A stretch of DNA of 64,000 nt, from contig CAWIWT010000045.1 in assembly GCA_963839725.1 (NCBI GenBank), positions 16,215 to 80,214 on the forward strand, given 5' to 3'. The notes under the pieces were generated by a model. The model saw only the letters and a program-made list of their open reading frames with translations, had not been told where the DNA came from and did no database searches. Made by a program: the position numbers and the translations under genes. This DNA comes from Kumtagia sp963839725 (GTDB lineage: Bacteria; Pseudomonadota; Alphaproteobacteria; Rhizobiales; Rhizobiaceae). Below, in pieces: positions 26,335 to 35,997 of the stretch (position 1 is the stretch's first letter; every line of letters begins with the position of its first letter).

Positions 26335-26645
26335 GCCTTGAGGAACGTGTAGGCCGAAGGAATGCCCAGGCTGGTGGCAAATCTCACCTGAGGACTTTTG
26401 TACTTTCGGCGTTTACGAGATGGATTTTCCGCCAGCTGATGTTGAGGTAATGCCTTATGACCCCGCCGCAGAAAATGGCGCCTACGACTATCTTAAGATG
26501 CGCTAGCGGCGATCCGGACCTCGAAGTTGGCGCTGATGACGCGCAGGAGCCGCTTGAGAGCTATATCGGCAGCTACAGCGACCCGGAATTCGATTTCGGC
26601 GAAGATGATGGGCCATTGTGTATTTTGGTCGGCATCGGAGCTTGA
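26335..26645 (+). pseudogene. Decayed acidic protein, frameshifted
   Basis: One frame reads CPGWWQISPEDFCTFGVYEM, DFPPADVEVMPYDPAAENGA, YDYLKMR and stops near 26505. A second frame continues SGDPDLEVGADDAQEPLESY, IGSYSDPEFDFGEDDGPLC and stops at 26645. Both have strong coding character (acidic, aromatic), and they join naturally across a +1 shift. No start codon or family is recognised. Confidence 0.45.
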
Positions 26646-26736
26646 TAACTACCCCGGCCCGGGTAGAAAAGAGCCGAGGATTGTGAGGCTGAACTCTGCG
26701 TGGTATGCCCTCGTCCACCCCAAGAGGGGACCGTTC

Positions 26737-26844
26737 ATGAGACTACTTGCGATCTGCGCCTGCCTAGCCTTGCTGTTCTTGTCGGGGTGCCAGGCCACAC
26801 CACCGGAAGAGCGGTTCGTTCCGTACGGCGGCCGAAACCGCTAG
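26737..26844 (+). CDS. Tiny lipoprotein (35 aa)
   Basis: MRLLAICACLALLFLSGCQA followed by TPPEERFVPYGGRNR. It has a classic lipobox LSGC with Cys18 and a 17-residue mature tail. GAGGGGA lies upstream of the ATG. Such entericidin-sized lipoproteins are common and mostly uncharacterised. Confidence 0.65.
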   Translation: MRLLAICACLALLFLSGCQATPPEERFVPYGGRNR

Positions 26845-26973
26845 GTGGAGCTTCCTGACTGACATCGGCAACGGCTGCAACAATGGCGGCGGGCATTCGC
26901 GTGGAATCATACAGCCCTGCATTTTTGTCGGTTATGCCATACGGCAAAAACGCCAAAAACCTAAATAAAATCA

Positions 26974-27382
26974 ATGGAGATGCTTACCGCCCAAGCGATT
27001 GCGCTGGACAGCATCTTCACGGATGTCTCGGCGGGCTGCTCTCAACATGGCTGACTATCTCGAAGCCTCTGAACGCTTTGCGCTCTTGGCACTGAAGACG
27101 CAGGGAAACTGCCGAGCAACGTTGGAGACACTGGCGAAGTTGCACCAACCGCGCGAGCAAATGGTGCGGCACGTTCATGTCAATGAAGGTGGACGGGCAG
27201 TCGTTGCCGATCAATTCCATCACAATACAAGGGGTTCCGAAAATGGCGAAACACTCAAACAATCCCATGCAACCGGAGCGCCTAGCCTCGGCGCCGCGCT
27301 GCCTTGCCCGGACCCGTTCGCGCTCGGAATGCCAATCGACGGTTGGAGGGAAGCGGCGATGACGGATGCACGGCGGGCCTAA
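26974..27382 (+). pseudogene. Conserved hypothetical (phage/plasmid-type), frameshifted
   Basis: Begins MEMLTAQAIALDSIFTDVS at 26974. It shifts near 27035 and continues RRAALNMADYLEASERFALL, ALKTQGNCRATLETLAKLHQ, PREQMVRHVHVNEGGRAVVA and onward to a stop at 27382. The part with QGNCRATLETLAKLHQPR resembles a small uncharacterised rhizobial family that carries a C-RAT-ETLA core. The break makes a full product unlikely. Confidence 0.55.
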
Positions 27383-27437
27383 GGGCAACTGCCACGCCCT
27401 TACGCACCGGCCGATCTGCGCGGTAACGACACAATAA

Positions 27438-28689
27438 ATGGTTCTGCCGGCAAATGACGACCTTCAGGGCGGTGGCGGTAATGATGTCATAGCCGGCAAT
27501 GACGGTGACGACTACGCCGACGGCGGTTCCGGTGACGACACTTTCAACGGCGGTGTTGGTTGGGACAAACTCAGTTTTGACAATGCCAACTGGGATCCTA
27601 CCGCCTTCCAGGGCGTCAACCTCAATGCAGTCACAGGTGTGGTGGTCGACCCCTGGGGCAACTCAGAAACGTTCCTCGAATTTGAAGGTTACAGCGGGAC
27701 GAATTTCGCGGACACCTTCGTCGGTAGTGCGGCTGATGAATTCTTCCAGCCTCTGGGTGGCACTGATTTCATCGACGGCGGCGATGGTTTTGACAGAGTG
27801 GAGTATGATCGCGACGCAGATCGTGGCGCCAAGCACGGCATTACAGCATCCCTGGAATCCGACACTGTCACGGATGGTTTCGGCAGGGTTGATACCATCC
27901 TCAACATCGCGGCCGTCCGTGGATCGGCTTTCGCCGACGTCATCACCGGCGACGGTTTTAACAACGATCTTCAAGGTGAAGGTGGAAACGACACGATAAA
28001 CGGTCGCCTCGGAGATGATTTTATCGACGGCGGCAGCGGGAATGACATCCTTTTCGGCAACGAGGGCTTCGACAACCTGCGCGGCGGAAAAGGCAACGAC
28101 ACTCTCTCCGGTGGCGCGGACCCGGATGAGCTTGATGGCGGGCTAGGGAACGACACTTACAACCTATCGGACGGCGGGGGCGACACCTTCATCGACGCCG
28201 GCGGTACGGATAAAATCACGTCCATCATCAGCCGCTCAATCCAAGGGCTCGAGTTCATCGAGAACTTGTCCCTGCTCGGGACCGGCAACATCAACGGTAT
28301 CGGCAACAGCAAAAATAACGTCGGCGGCGCCAACAACGACATTCTTACTGGCAATGCTGGGAACGACAGGTTCGTGTTCAACACCGCGCTAAGCAGCACG
28401 ACGAACAGGGACACCGTCATCGATTTCGGGGAACTCGTCCGGAAACAACGATACCTTCTATCTGGACAACGCCATTTTCACGAAGCTCGGCGGTGGCCCA
28501 AACCACGCATTGAGCTCTGCATACTTCAAGGCAGGCCCTCCAACCGACAGCAACGACTACGTTTACTACAACAAAGCATCAGGCGCTCTGTACTACGACA
28601 TCAATGGGAACGGCGCGGGCGGTGCAATCCAGATCGCTACGCTAAGCAACCACGTCTCGCTGACGGCCGTTGACTTCTTCATCATTTGA
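27438..28689 (+). pseudogene. RTX / hemolysin-type calcium-binding protein, truncated and frameshifted
   Basis: Glycine-rich nonapeptide repeats (GGNDVIAGNDGDDYADGGSG, GGNDTINGRLGDDFIDGGSG, GKGNDTLSGGADPDELDGGL) form the calcium-binding beta roll of type I-secreted proteins. The sequence before 27438 still encodes RGNDTINGSAG in another frame, so the 5' end is broken. The frame is lost at about 28430 and the last 80 codons continue in a different frame as GNNDTFYLDNAIFTKLGGGP ... IATLSNHVSLTAVDFFII, a normal RTX C-terminus, stop 28687-28689. The original was probably a secreted protein exported by an ABC system, not seen nearby. Confidence 0.85.
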
Positions 28690-28858
28690 GAACCCATGAC
28701 GGCCCCGGGGCAATCCTCGGGGCCCATGCCATTGCGCGAAGAGGCCGGCAAAGGATCAAGCCTAAAGTCAATATTCCATCGAGCGTTCTCTGTATCGGGG
28801 AGCGTTTATGGGAGCAACTATCGCAACGTCGATATTGTTTGGCATTTTCAATAGGTAA

Positions 28859-28917
28859 TGGCGGAGCGACAGGGATTCGAACCCTGGAAAGGCTTGCACC
28901 TTTGACGGTTTTCAAGG
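28859..28917 (-). tRNA. 3' half of tRNA-Ser(UGA): attachment-site scar, not a functional tRNA
   Basis: Minus strand: from the anticodon loop (CCTTGAAAACCG) through the variable arm (AAAGGTGCAAGCCTTT) and T arm (CAGGGTTCGAATCCCTG) to the acceptor strand and CCA (TCGCTCCGCCA). The 5' half is absent; the upstream bases cannot complete the anticodon stem. A tRNA 3' half beside an integrase is the signature of the distal end of an integrated element. Confidence 0.88.
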
Positions 28918-29079
28918 TTAGAATTCACACCCGCGCCGCTTTGCATCTCACCGCAGAATTTTTCACAACCCTTTGAAACAGCGATCTTATCCGGACTTTT
29001 GCTTTGAGTCGGATTGCGGGGCTTTGCGTAGCGTCGCAACATTTTTCGTCGGCGCGGGCGCAAAATTGGCGCAAAAAGA

Positions 29080-30315
29080 TCAGCCCTCGTCTGCCCGCTT
29101 TTTCATCGCCAGGAACTGCGCGCCGAGCCGCTCGGCAGCCGCGCGGTCCTTGCCGGGAACCGAATGCACATAGGTCGACAACGTGAACGCCGTTGTCGCA
29201 TGGCCAAGCCGGTCAGCAACCGTCTTCACGTCAACGCCATCAGCGATCATGCGCGAGGCCATGCCGTGACGGAATCCATGCGTCGGACCAATGCCTTTGA
29301 TGCGGGCCTGATTTTGCAGGACACGCATGCGCGTCGTCAGTTGGACCGGCGGCAGAGGTTCGCCGCCGAAGGTGGTAAACAACAGCAGCGGATCGCTGCG
29401 GTACGATCGTCGCCCCCATTGCATCGCCATTTCGTTCACCCACTGGCGATGCCGCCGCACCATTGGAACGAGTTCGGCGGGAAGGGACATGGTGCGAAAC
29501 GAGGTTTCCGACTTGGTACGATGATCGCGCAGCACCGCCTCACCTTTTTCGCCACAGACGACCGTGCGGAAAATGCTCATCGTCCCGGCGTCAAGATCGA
29601 AGGCATCGAAAGCCAGGCCGAGCAGTTCCGAGCGCCGGATGCCGCATGTCAAAAGAAGCGCGACCTGCAGATCCAACCCTATGTGCTTGCCGCTTTCAGA
29701 TGCGGCGATCGCCTGCCGGTAAACACGAATGGCCTCGTCGTCGCTCATGATCTTGATTGGCTTCCTGGGCGGCCGCGGCGGATCCACGTCCTTAAACGGG
29801 TTTACAGAGATCATTTTCCAGCGCACCGCCTGCTGCATGGCGGTTGAACCGACGCGATAGATGTGCAGCAGCGTCCGGTCGGCGAGCGGACGTGTGCCGC
29901 GTTTTTCTCCCTTGCTCGCGTGCTTGTACGCCATGCCGCCGCCCTTCTTGAGCGCCGCCAGCGCCTCGTCGATATGCAGCGCGGTCAATTTGGCAATCTG
30001 GATATGGCCGATCTCGCGGCTCAGGAATGCAAGATTGCGCCGGTAGCCCATCAGGCTGGTCTCGGCGAGTTTCCCGCGTCCCTGCCAGAACGCAAGAACC
30101 CTTGCTACAAATGCGGCAAATGTCTGCCGGTCAGTGTCGCCCACGCCGCGCTTTTCGCATTCGGCTTCCATCTTGGACGCGTGCGCCTTGGCAGCCGATG
30201 CCTTGTCAAAGGCCCTTGTCTGCCGTTTCCGGTTGCCATCCTTGTCGTAAAGATTCCAGATTGCCTGATAGAAAATCTTGCCGGTCGTCGAGACCTGGCG
30301 TCTCACACTAGCCAT
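29080..30315 (-). CDS. Tyrosine integrase of the tRNA-Ser element
   Basis: An intact 411-residue phage-type integrase. The N-terminal arm-binding part (GKIFYQAIWNLYDKDGNRKR) and SAM-like core-binding region (TSLMGYRRNLAFLSREIGHI) precede the catalytic domain. Catalytic residues seen: Arg in CGIRRSE (about 227), H-x-x-R in HGFRH (346-349), GH in RLGH (371-372) and Tyr in STYVHS (382). It lies about 160 bp inside the tRNA-Ser 3' fragment with its 3' end toward it, so it is the recombinase that used this site. It overlaps the end of the next gene by 8 bp. Confidence 0.95.
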   Translation of the reverse strand: MASVRRQVSTTGKIFYQAIWNLYDKDGNRKRQTRAFDKASAAKAHASKMEAECEKRGVGDTDRQTFAAFVARVLAFWQGRGKLAETSLMGYRRNLAFLSREIGHIQIAKLTALHIDEALAALKKGGGMAYKHASKGEKRGTRPLADRTLLHIYRVGSTAMQQAVRWKMISVNPFKDVDPPRPPRKPIKIMSDDEAIRVYRQAIAASESGKHIGLDLQVALLLTCGIRRSELLGLAFDAFDLDAGTMSIFRTVVCGEKGEAVLRDHRTKSETSFRTMSLPAELVPMVRRHRQWVNEMAMQWGRRSYRSDPLLLFTTFGGEPLPPVQLTTRMRVLQNQARIKGIGPTHGFRHGMASRMIADGVDVKTVADRLGHATTAFTLSTYVHSVPGKDRAAAERLGAQFLAMKKRADEG

Positions 30316-30973
30316 TCGCTGCCCCCTTGTTTCGTGTGCTGAATGCCGCCCTGCATGAGGGCGAACAGAATTTCGTTCCCTGCCGCTGAATGCCGAACCA
30401 GTCGCCGCATTGTGCGCAGACGCTCATCTCGGTCTTGCCCTGTAAATGAAACATTGCGCTTGCCCGCATAAAGCCGGCGAGGCTGTTCGCCTTCATGAGG
30501 GTCCGGATGTGACCGGCTCCGTCGATCTGTATGTTGAATTTGATGTCCTGCCGGGACAGGAGCGACGTGAAGAGCGATTCGATCGCAGCGATCCGCTGTT
30601 TGTCTTCGACAGAAATCCGGCTGACGCCATCGGCATCCGGTGGATCCCAGAGGACGGCCAACGGTTCGAGTGACGTTGAAACAGACGGCCAGTCGCCGGA
30701 ATCGGTCGGCTTGTCCGGACCGAGATCACCGAACGGGCAACCGCGGCGCCGGACGAAATCAAGCACCGCCGCCTCGTCGTCAGCCTTCAGAAACGAGAAA
30801 TTTCGCCAGAAACCCCAGGCGCCATGCAGTTCGTATTCGCGGCCGGTGCCGGTGGTCACGATTTCGCACGCGAAGCGTGAGGTTCCCCTTTCGCCGGTCC
30901 TGACCTTCATTTTTTCCGTCACGATTGCCGCCGGCCAGGCGCGACCTTTCCATTCCAGATCCCCAGTTGCCAT
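30308..30973 (-). CDS. Zn-ribbon hypothetical protein, coupled to the integrase
   Basis: 221 residues from MATGDLEWKGRAWPAAIVTE at 30973; an 18-codon upstream extension is less likely. The C-terminus is a metal-binding motif CAQCGDWFGIQRQGTKFCSP and SCRAAFSTRN (C-x2-C...C-x3-C), like the small protein at 6269-6469. The middle is mixed alpha/beta with no known fold. It overlaps the integrase start by 8 nt, so both are on one transcript. Such proteins often sit beside integrases in rhizobial islands; an accessory role in integration is only a guess. Confidence 0.7.
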   Translation of the reverse strand: MATGDLEWKGRAWPAAIVTEKMKVRTGERGTSRFACEIVTTGTGREYELHGAWGFWRNFSFLKADDEAAVLDFVRRRGCPFGDLGPDKPTDSGDWPSVSTSLEPLAVLWDPPDADGVSRISVEDKQRIAAIESLFTSLLSRQDIKFNIQIDGAGHIRTLMKANSLAGFMRASAMFHLQGKTEMSVCAQCGDWFGIQRQGTKFCSPSCRAAFSTRNKGAANG

Positions 30974-31138
30974 CACGGCATCCCTTCGCAAAACGCTGTT
31001 TCGCTTTGCACCATATATCAACCGCATTTCATGGCAACATTTTTATACTGTTGCGCTTGTTTTCCTAATCGTTCATAGTTTGTTCGGAGTTCGCAGCGTA
31101 TTGCGGATTCGAGGTCGCAAAAAGGCAGGGAGGTTTCC
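30974..31138. promoter_or_regulatory. Divergent intergenic region of the tRNA-Ser element
   Basis: Separates the leftward integrase operon from the rightward replication module. It is AT-rich (31015-31090) and contains TTGTTCGGAGTTCG; promoters for both directions are expected here, but none is defined by sequence. Confidence 0.35.
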
Positions 31139-32390
31139 ATGCACAAGCAGCCGACAAAACAGCCGAAAAAACAGATGAAGCCGTTACGGGCCTGGATACA
31201 GCATCGCGGCCTTCAGCCGCGCGTCGGGCATTCCGTATCGTAGAGTGAGCCGTTCGCCAATACCGAGGCCAACTGGCAATACCTGCAGGGGATTGCCCGC
31301 ATCGCTCGTTGGCTCGGCACCGTCGACTGGAACCAGATCATCGATGAGCGCAACACGCCGCCCGTCATCCGCCTGCCCAACGACGATCTGTTCGACCTGA
31401 AACCCGGCGTGGACATCAAGGCTGGACGGCTGCTGATACCTTCCCCCGGCGGAACGCTAACCATTCAGCTGGACGAGATTCGCGGCTTTCCGCGGTGCCG
31501 GCAACCCTTCAACCTTGCCCTGCTTGGAGAAAAGACCGGACTGCATCCGGTCCTCGGGCCGATCGCCGAGCGGTTTGGTGCGAGCCTCTATCTGCCCAGC
31601 GGCGAACCGTCGCTAACCATGATGGAGGGCATGGCGCGGCGTGGAGCGGCAGGACGGCCGACCGCTGATCGTATTCACCTTCACGGACTTCGATCCGACC
31701 GGCAACAACATCCCGGCAACCGTCGCCCGGCGCCTCCAGGCATTTCGGGATCTTATGCACCAGGATCTCGAATTCGAGGTGCGGCCGGTCGCCATGACGG
31801 TCGAGCAGGTGCGCTCGCTGGATCTGCCGTCGACGCCGCTGAAGGAGACCGAAGCGCGGGCGCCGGAATGGATCGAGCGCTATGGCGGCCTCGAGCAGAC
31901 CGAGATCGACGCACTGAGCACGCTGCGGCCGGAAATCCTGTCGGAAATCGCCGAATTGGCAATTGCGCCCTTTTTCGACGCCTCGCTCGCCGAACGGCAG
32001 CAAGCCGCTGAGCAGGCCTGGCAGGATGCGGCGCAAGAGATCCTCGACAATCTTGATCGCTCGTCGCTGGCACCGATCGAGCGGCGGATGCGCAAGCAGG
32101 CGCAAAAGATCGGATCGATCGCCGAGCGCTTCAACACGGCAGCCGATGCCTGGGAAAAGGCGGCCATGAAGCTCGTCGACGATATCGAGTTCGAGACGTT
32201 CGAGCCCGCCGAATCCGAGCCCACTTCCGACGACGTGCCCGAACCGCTGGTCTCGTCGACGATGGACCCGCTCGACTTCATCGACGCCTTGCGCGCGCGG
32301 ATGATCCGCAGACCATCGAGGAAGAAGGCATCGACCGAGAATGAGGTGAAGGACACCGACAACGACGATGATGACGGGGACTGGGAATGA
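31139..32390 (+). pseudogene. TOPRIM / topoisomerase VI-like phage protein, amber stop and frameshift
   Basis: Starts MHKQPTKQPKKQMKPLRAWI behind GGGAGG. An amber codon at 31241-31243 interrupts, and the same frame continues SEPFANTEANWQYLQGIARI ... SYLPSGEPSLTMMEGMARR. It then shifts near 31645 into RPLIVFTFTDFDPTGNNIPA, VRPVAMTVEQVRSLDLPSTP and ETEARAPEWIERYGGLEQTE through an acidic tail, stop 32390. The FTFTDFDPTG block resembles the metal-binding part of a Spo11/topo VI-type TOPRIM domain, found in conserved rhizobial prophage proteins. Enzymatic activity is not established. Confidence 0.65.
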
Positions 32391-32557
32391 CCGCCGAAGC
32401 CGTCGTCATCATAAACCCGAAGATAGCCGAGGCTGTTCGCTGGCTGCTGACCAATCCGCTGCAGGGCGCGCGTCTGTCCATCCTGCGGAAGAAGTTCGGA
32501 CTCACGACAAGCGAAATCATCCATGTCTGGCGCCTGGCAGCGAAGTGGCGGCAGTGA
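32387..32557 (+). CDS. Small HTH-like phage protein (56 aa)
   Basis: MTAEAVVIINPKIAEAVRWL then LTNPLQGARLSILRKKFGLT, TSEIIHVWRLAAKWRQ. Its ATGA start overlaps the preceding stop and its own TGA overlaps the next GTG. A helix-turn-helix-like ILRKKFGLTTSEIIHVWRLA suggests DNA binding. Intact within an otherwise decayed module. Confidence 0.7.
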   Translation: MTAEAVVIINPKIAEAVRWLLTNPLQGARLSILRKKFGLTTSEIIHVWRLAAKWRQ

Positions 32558-32784
32558 GCAAAAAGCTGCCCGACATCACGCAATCAGAAATGTTCAAGGC
32601 AGCTGCCGCTGCCGCCCGCGCCGAATCGCGTCGCCACTGGGCGCCCGGCGGCAATGCCGACCGCAAACACCCGCAACAGCCTTGCCCCGACTGGTGGTGG
32701 CCAGATTCGACAAGCCCCGCCGCACCAACCGACGAAACCCTGCGCGATCTTCACCGGCGCCGGCGCCGTAAGGGAGGCTGGTAA
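32554..32784 (+). CDS. Hypothetical phage protein (76 aa, GTG start)
   Basis: Starts at GTG 32554 overlapping the upstream TGA (GTGA) and ends in TAATG shared with the primase start, so it is locked into a coupled operon. It reads VSKKLPDITQSEMFKAAAAA, ARAESRRHWAPGGNADRKHP, with a Trp cluster PDWWWPDS and a basic tail HRRRRRKGGW. No family is recognised. Confidence 0.65.
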   Translation: MSKKLPDITQSEMFKAAAAAARAESRRHWAPGGNADRKHPQQPCPDWWWPDSTSPAAPTDETLRDLHRRRRRKGGW

Positions 32785-34153
32785 TGCGCGCCGACAGCGA
32801 GACCGCCTTCGCCTCCACCAGCGACCACGTCAAGCCGCACACCGAAGAAGCGCTCGCCCTGGAATTCGCCCGGCGGCACGCGCAATTCATCCGCTACGTC
32901 GACGGCTGGTCAAAGTGGATGATCTTCGATGGCGCGGTCTGGGCAGCCGACGAAACCTTGATGATGTTCAACCACGCCCGCGCACTGTGCCGCGAAGACG
33001 CGGTGTCTGCGCCGAAGAAGGACCAGGCGAGGCTGCTTTCGGCAAAGACCGTAGCCGCGATCGTCAGCCTCTCCCGCTCGGATCCAGCGCTCGCCGCCGT
33101 CGTCGACCAGTGGGACGCCGATCCGATGGCGCTGAATTGCGACGGCGACGGTGATCCAACTTGATGCAGACGGCGCTGATCGCCGCAGCGTCCATTCCCG
33201 GCGACTATTTCACCCGATCGACGGCGGTGCAGCCAGGCGGCGAGTGCCCGCTGTGGATGGAGTTCCTCGAGCTGGTCACCGGCGGCGACGGCGAACTCAT
33301 CGACTACCTGCAGCGCATGTGCGGCTATTGCCTCACCGGCTTGACGATCGAGCATGCGCTGTTCTTCCTGTGGGGACCGGGTGGCAACGGCAAGTCGACC
33401 TTCATCGACACGATTACCGGCGTCATGGGCGACTACGCCAAGACCGCGGGCATCGACACCTTCACCGCGAGTTCGTTCGACCGCCATCCGACCGACCTCG
33501 CCGATCTGCAGGGCGCCCGGCTGGTCACCGCCGTCGAGACCTCGCAGGGCCGGCACTGGGACGAAACCCGCATCAAGACGCTGACCGGCGGCGACCGCAT
33601 CACGGCGCGGTTCATGCGCCAGGATTTTTTCGAGTACACGCCGCAGTTCAAATTGCTCGATCGCCGGCAACAACAAGCCCGGCCTGCAAGCGGTCGACGA
33701 GGCCTTTCGCCGCCGCTTCCACATGATTCCGTTCACCGTCCGCATTCCCGATGACCAGCGCATCCTCGGCTTTTCCGACCAGCTGCGCGACGAATGGCCG
33801 GGCATCCTGCATGGATGATCGAAGGCACCGCCTACTGGCAGCAGTTCGGCCTTGCGCCGCCGGCCGCCGTGCTCGCCGCCACCCGCGAATATCTCGACAG
33901 CCGAGGACGCGCTCGGCAGCTGGCTGGAGGAGTGCACGGAGCGCGTGATCGACGGACTTCGAAAGCCGGCAGCTGCTGTTTTCGTCATGGCAGGATTTCT
34001 GCCAAGCGCACCGGCGAGGATTCCGGCACGCGCAAGCAGTTCGTGCACGTGCTCGACAACCGCGATGGACTCTGGCCGCACAAGAAGGACGGCATCCGTG
34101 GATACCGCGGAATCCGCATCACCTGGGGCCAGAGCAGCGAGGAGGAAAGATGA
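32784..34153 (+). pseudogene. P4-type primase / SF3 helicase, several frameshifts
   Basis: Begins MRADSETAFASTSDHVKPHT at 32784 with a D5 N-terminal-like region (RYVDGWSKWMIFDGAVWAAD). Frames change near 33150, where the normal link to DYFTRSTAVQPGGECPLWME is damaged. The helicase Walker A GPGGNGKST is at about 33375-33401 and DLADLQGARLVTAVETSQGR follows. It shifts again near 33655 (IAGNNKPGLQAVDEAFRRRF), near 33815 (MIEGTAYWQQFGLAPPAAVL) and near 33900, ending in HVLDNRDGLWPHKKDGIRGY and a stop at 34153. It would have started replication of the element. Clearly dead. Confidence 0.85.
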
Positions 34154-34308
34154 TTCAGGGCACTTAGGGCAGCACTTCACTCTATCGACGTATGGGGGAA
34201 TTCGAGGGGTTGTCGCCATAGAACGTCTAAAAAGGGAATACGTGCCCTAAGTGCCCTGAACTCGAAATTTGGAAGTCTATACCCAGCCACATGTAGAAGG
34301 AGAAACGG

Positions 34309-34884
34309 ATGTTTTCGGAGACAAGCCACACCAGGCCGGACATCAATTTTCCGCAGATGCGCGACTTCATGCATCACGGCTGGGGACCCGTCGGGATCCG
34401 CGTCGCCGATGCCTGGCGCGAGTTCAACTACCGCTATTTCGCCGGCCGCCTGAAGCCGGTGCCGATCACGCTGGTGGCGACATCGCCGCACGGCCACTGG
34501 CTCGGCCTGACCAGCGGCATGCGGCCAGGAAACGGCGACGGCGCCGTCTGCCGCTGCCACCTGCTGCAGCTCACCTATCCCGGCCAAGGCATTAGCCTCG
34601 TCGCCAACCGCGGCGTGCTGCTGCACGAAATGGTGCACCAGGCGTTGGTCGAGGCCGGCCTTCATACCAAACACGACGGCGACCCGTGGCGCGCCGAGAT
34701 CACCCGCCTACACCTGGCACTGACCGGCGAGCGGCTTTGGTGCGCTTATGATCAGGTGAAGAAGATCAACGGCCGCTCGGTGCGGGTGCCGAAGCCGGCG
34801 CCGGAACCCGGCATGCGGTCGATCGAGCAGGCCGAGATCGCCCGCTGGCCGCTCAGCGTCGGCATCGATCTCGGCGACCTGTGA
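34309..34884 (+). CDS. SprT-like zinc metalloprotease-fold phage protein
   Basis: 191 residues starting MFSETSHTRPDINFPQMRDF. The Zn-binding HEMVH (H106-H110) sits in GVLLHEMVHQALVEAGLHTK, preceded by FNYRYFAGRLKPVPITLV, the usual SprT-like start of an N-terminal strand/helix with the F-x-G-x-L-x-P pattern. GAAGGAGAAACGG provides the SD. SprT-like proteins in phages are uncharacterised; the host relative SPRTN degrades DNA-crosslinked proteins. It is the only long intact gene in this module. Confidence 0.8.
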   Translation: MFSETSHTRPDINFPQMRDFMHHGWGPVGIRVADAWREFNYRYFAGRLKPVPITLVATSPHGHWLGLTSGMRPGNGDGAVCRCHLLQLTYPGQGISLVANRGVLLHEMVHQALVEAGLHTKHDGDPWRAEITRLHLALTGERLWCAYDQVKKINGRSVRVPKPAPEPGMRSIEQAEIARWPLSVGIDLGDL

Positions 34885-34923
34885 TGAACTACACGCGGCT
34901 GGACGTAGAGAAAGGAGAAGGCA

Positions 34924-35679
34924 ATGAGTAAACGCGACACGAGCAACACCGAGGCCGTCCTCGCAGAATCTGGCGAAGGAGATCAACGAGCACGAGGACG
35001 CCAAGCGGGCCTGCGAGATCAAGAGCGTGATGCATGCGATCCGCGCAGGTGAGCTACTGCTGGAAGCCAAGAAGGTAACGCCGCACGGGCGGTTCCTCCC
35101 TTGGGTCAAGGCAAACACCAGGTCTCGCCGCGCATGGCGCAGAGGTACATGGCGATTGCCGGCTCCGGCCGCATCCGGGAAATGATCGAGGACTAATACG
35201 ACACGGTGTCGCATTTGACCGTCCGCAAGGCGGTCGAACTGGCCGACAAGGAAAGGCGCGCGGAAAAGGCGGTCGAGGTCGTCAAGGCCAAATGGGCCAA
35301 GGCGAAGGAATGGCGGCGCGAATTTGCCGGGATGCTCGGCGAATGCCGCAAGTAGCATTTCAAGGGCAAGGACGATGAGTTCACGGCCTGGCTGATCGAG
35401 TCAGGCAAGGTCGGGGCGACGACGGCCGAGCGCGCGCCCGAATTGCTCGATCGGGACTATGATGACGAGGCGTGGCTAAACGCCATGCTGGCCGACATCT
35501 ACGCGGCGGTGCTTACGCCGCGCATTCTGACCGACACCGCCTATCTGGCGACCGCGCTCAAGGCGATCGATCCGCGCATCGAGCTTTTGCCAACCGCGCT
35601 GAAACTCCCTGACGATCTCACCACCGAACAATGGCAGGCGGTCGGCAAACTCCTACCGCCGCTGGAAGCGCATGCATGA
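34924..35679 (+). pseudogene. DUF3102 protein, frameshift and two stops
   Basis: ATG 34924 behind AGAAAGGAG starts MSKRDTSNTEAVLAES. The frame shifts near 34970 to LAKEINEHEDAKRACEIKSV, MHAIRAGELLLEAKKVTPHG, the DUF3102 core, and again near 35110 to RVSPRMAQRYMAIAGSGRIR. Nonsense codons follow at 35196 (TAA) and 35353 (TAG), between HLTVRKAVELADKERRAEKA and FKGKDDEFTAWLIESGKVGA. The C-terminal part runs to 35679. DUF3102 proteins occur in phages and islands with unknown role. Confidence 0.75.
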
Positions 35680-35767
35680 GAGGGAACTTTTTCTCTCGCG
35701 ATGCTTTGCCCACTGGAACCTTGCCACCTGATGGCGCGGCCTGATTCAGACGTAAGGAGGAACAGCC

Positions 35768-35980
35768 TTGACCCTGGAGGAAGTGCACCGTCGCCTTGTG
35801 ACCGTGGCAGACGAACTTGGTGAACATCACCTCGTCCTATCCGAAGACTTTCCGAAGGATGCGGAAGGATTTCCTGTTCTGGATAATTCCGACCTGGCCG
35901 ATGCGCTCAGAAGCATCGCCAATACGGAGACGATACTGACGCGGCTCGCCCACAAGCTGGCGCGCGAAGGGATCGGGTAG
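35768..35980 (+). CDS. Hypothetical small protein (70 aa, TTG start)
   Basis: (M)TLEEVHRRLVTVADELGEHH then LVLSEDFPKDAEGFPVLDNS, DLADALRSIANTETILTRLA. It starts at TTG 35768 with AAGGAGG 9 nt upstream. Acidic and helical, with no known motif. Intact. Confidence 0.6.
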   Translation: MTLEEVHRRLVTVADELGEHHLVLSEDFPKDAEGFPVLDNSDLADALRSIANTETILTRLAHKLAREGIG

Positions 35981-35997
35981 TGCAATTCGAACTCCTT

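Noticed and set aside
32894..34219. A 441-codon minus-strand open frame
   Set aside because: Antisense to the primase-helicase remnant; the Walker A and D5-type segments are on the plus strand.
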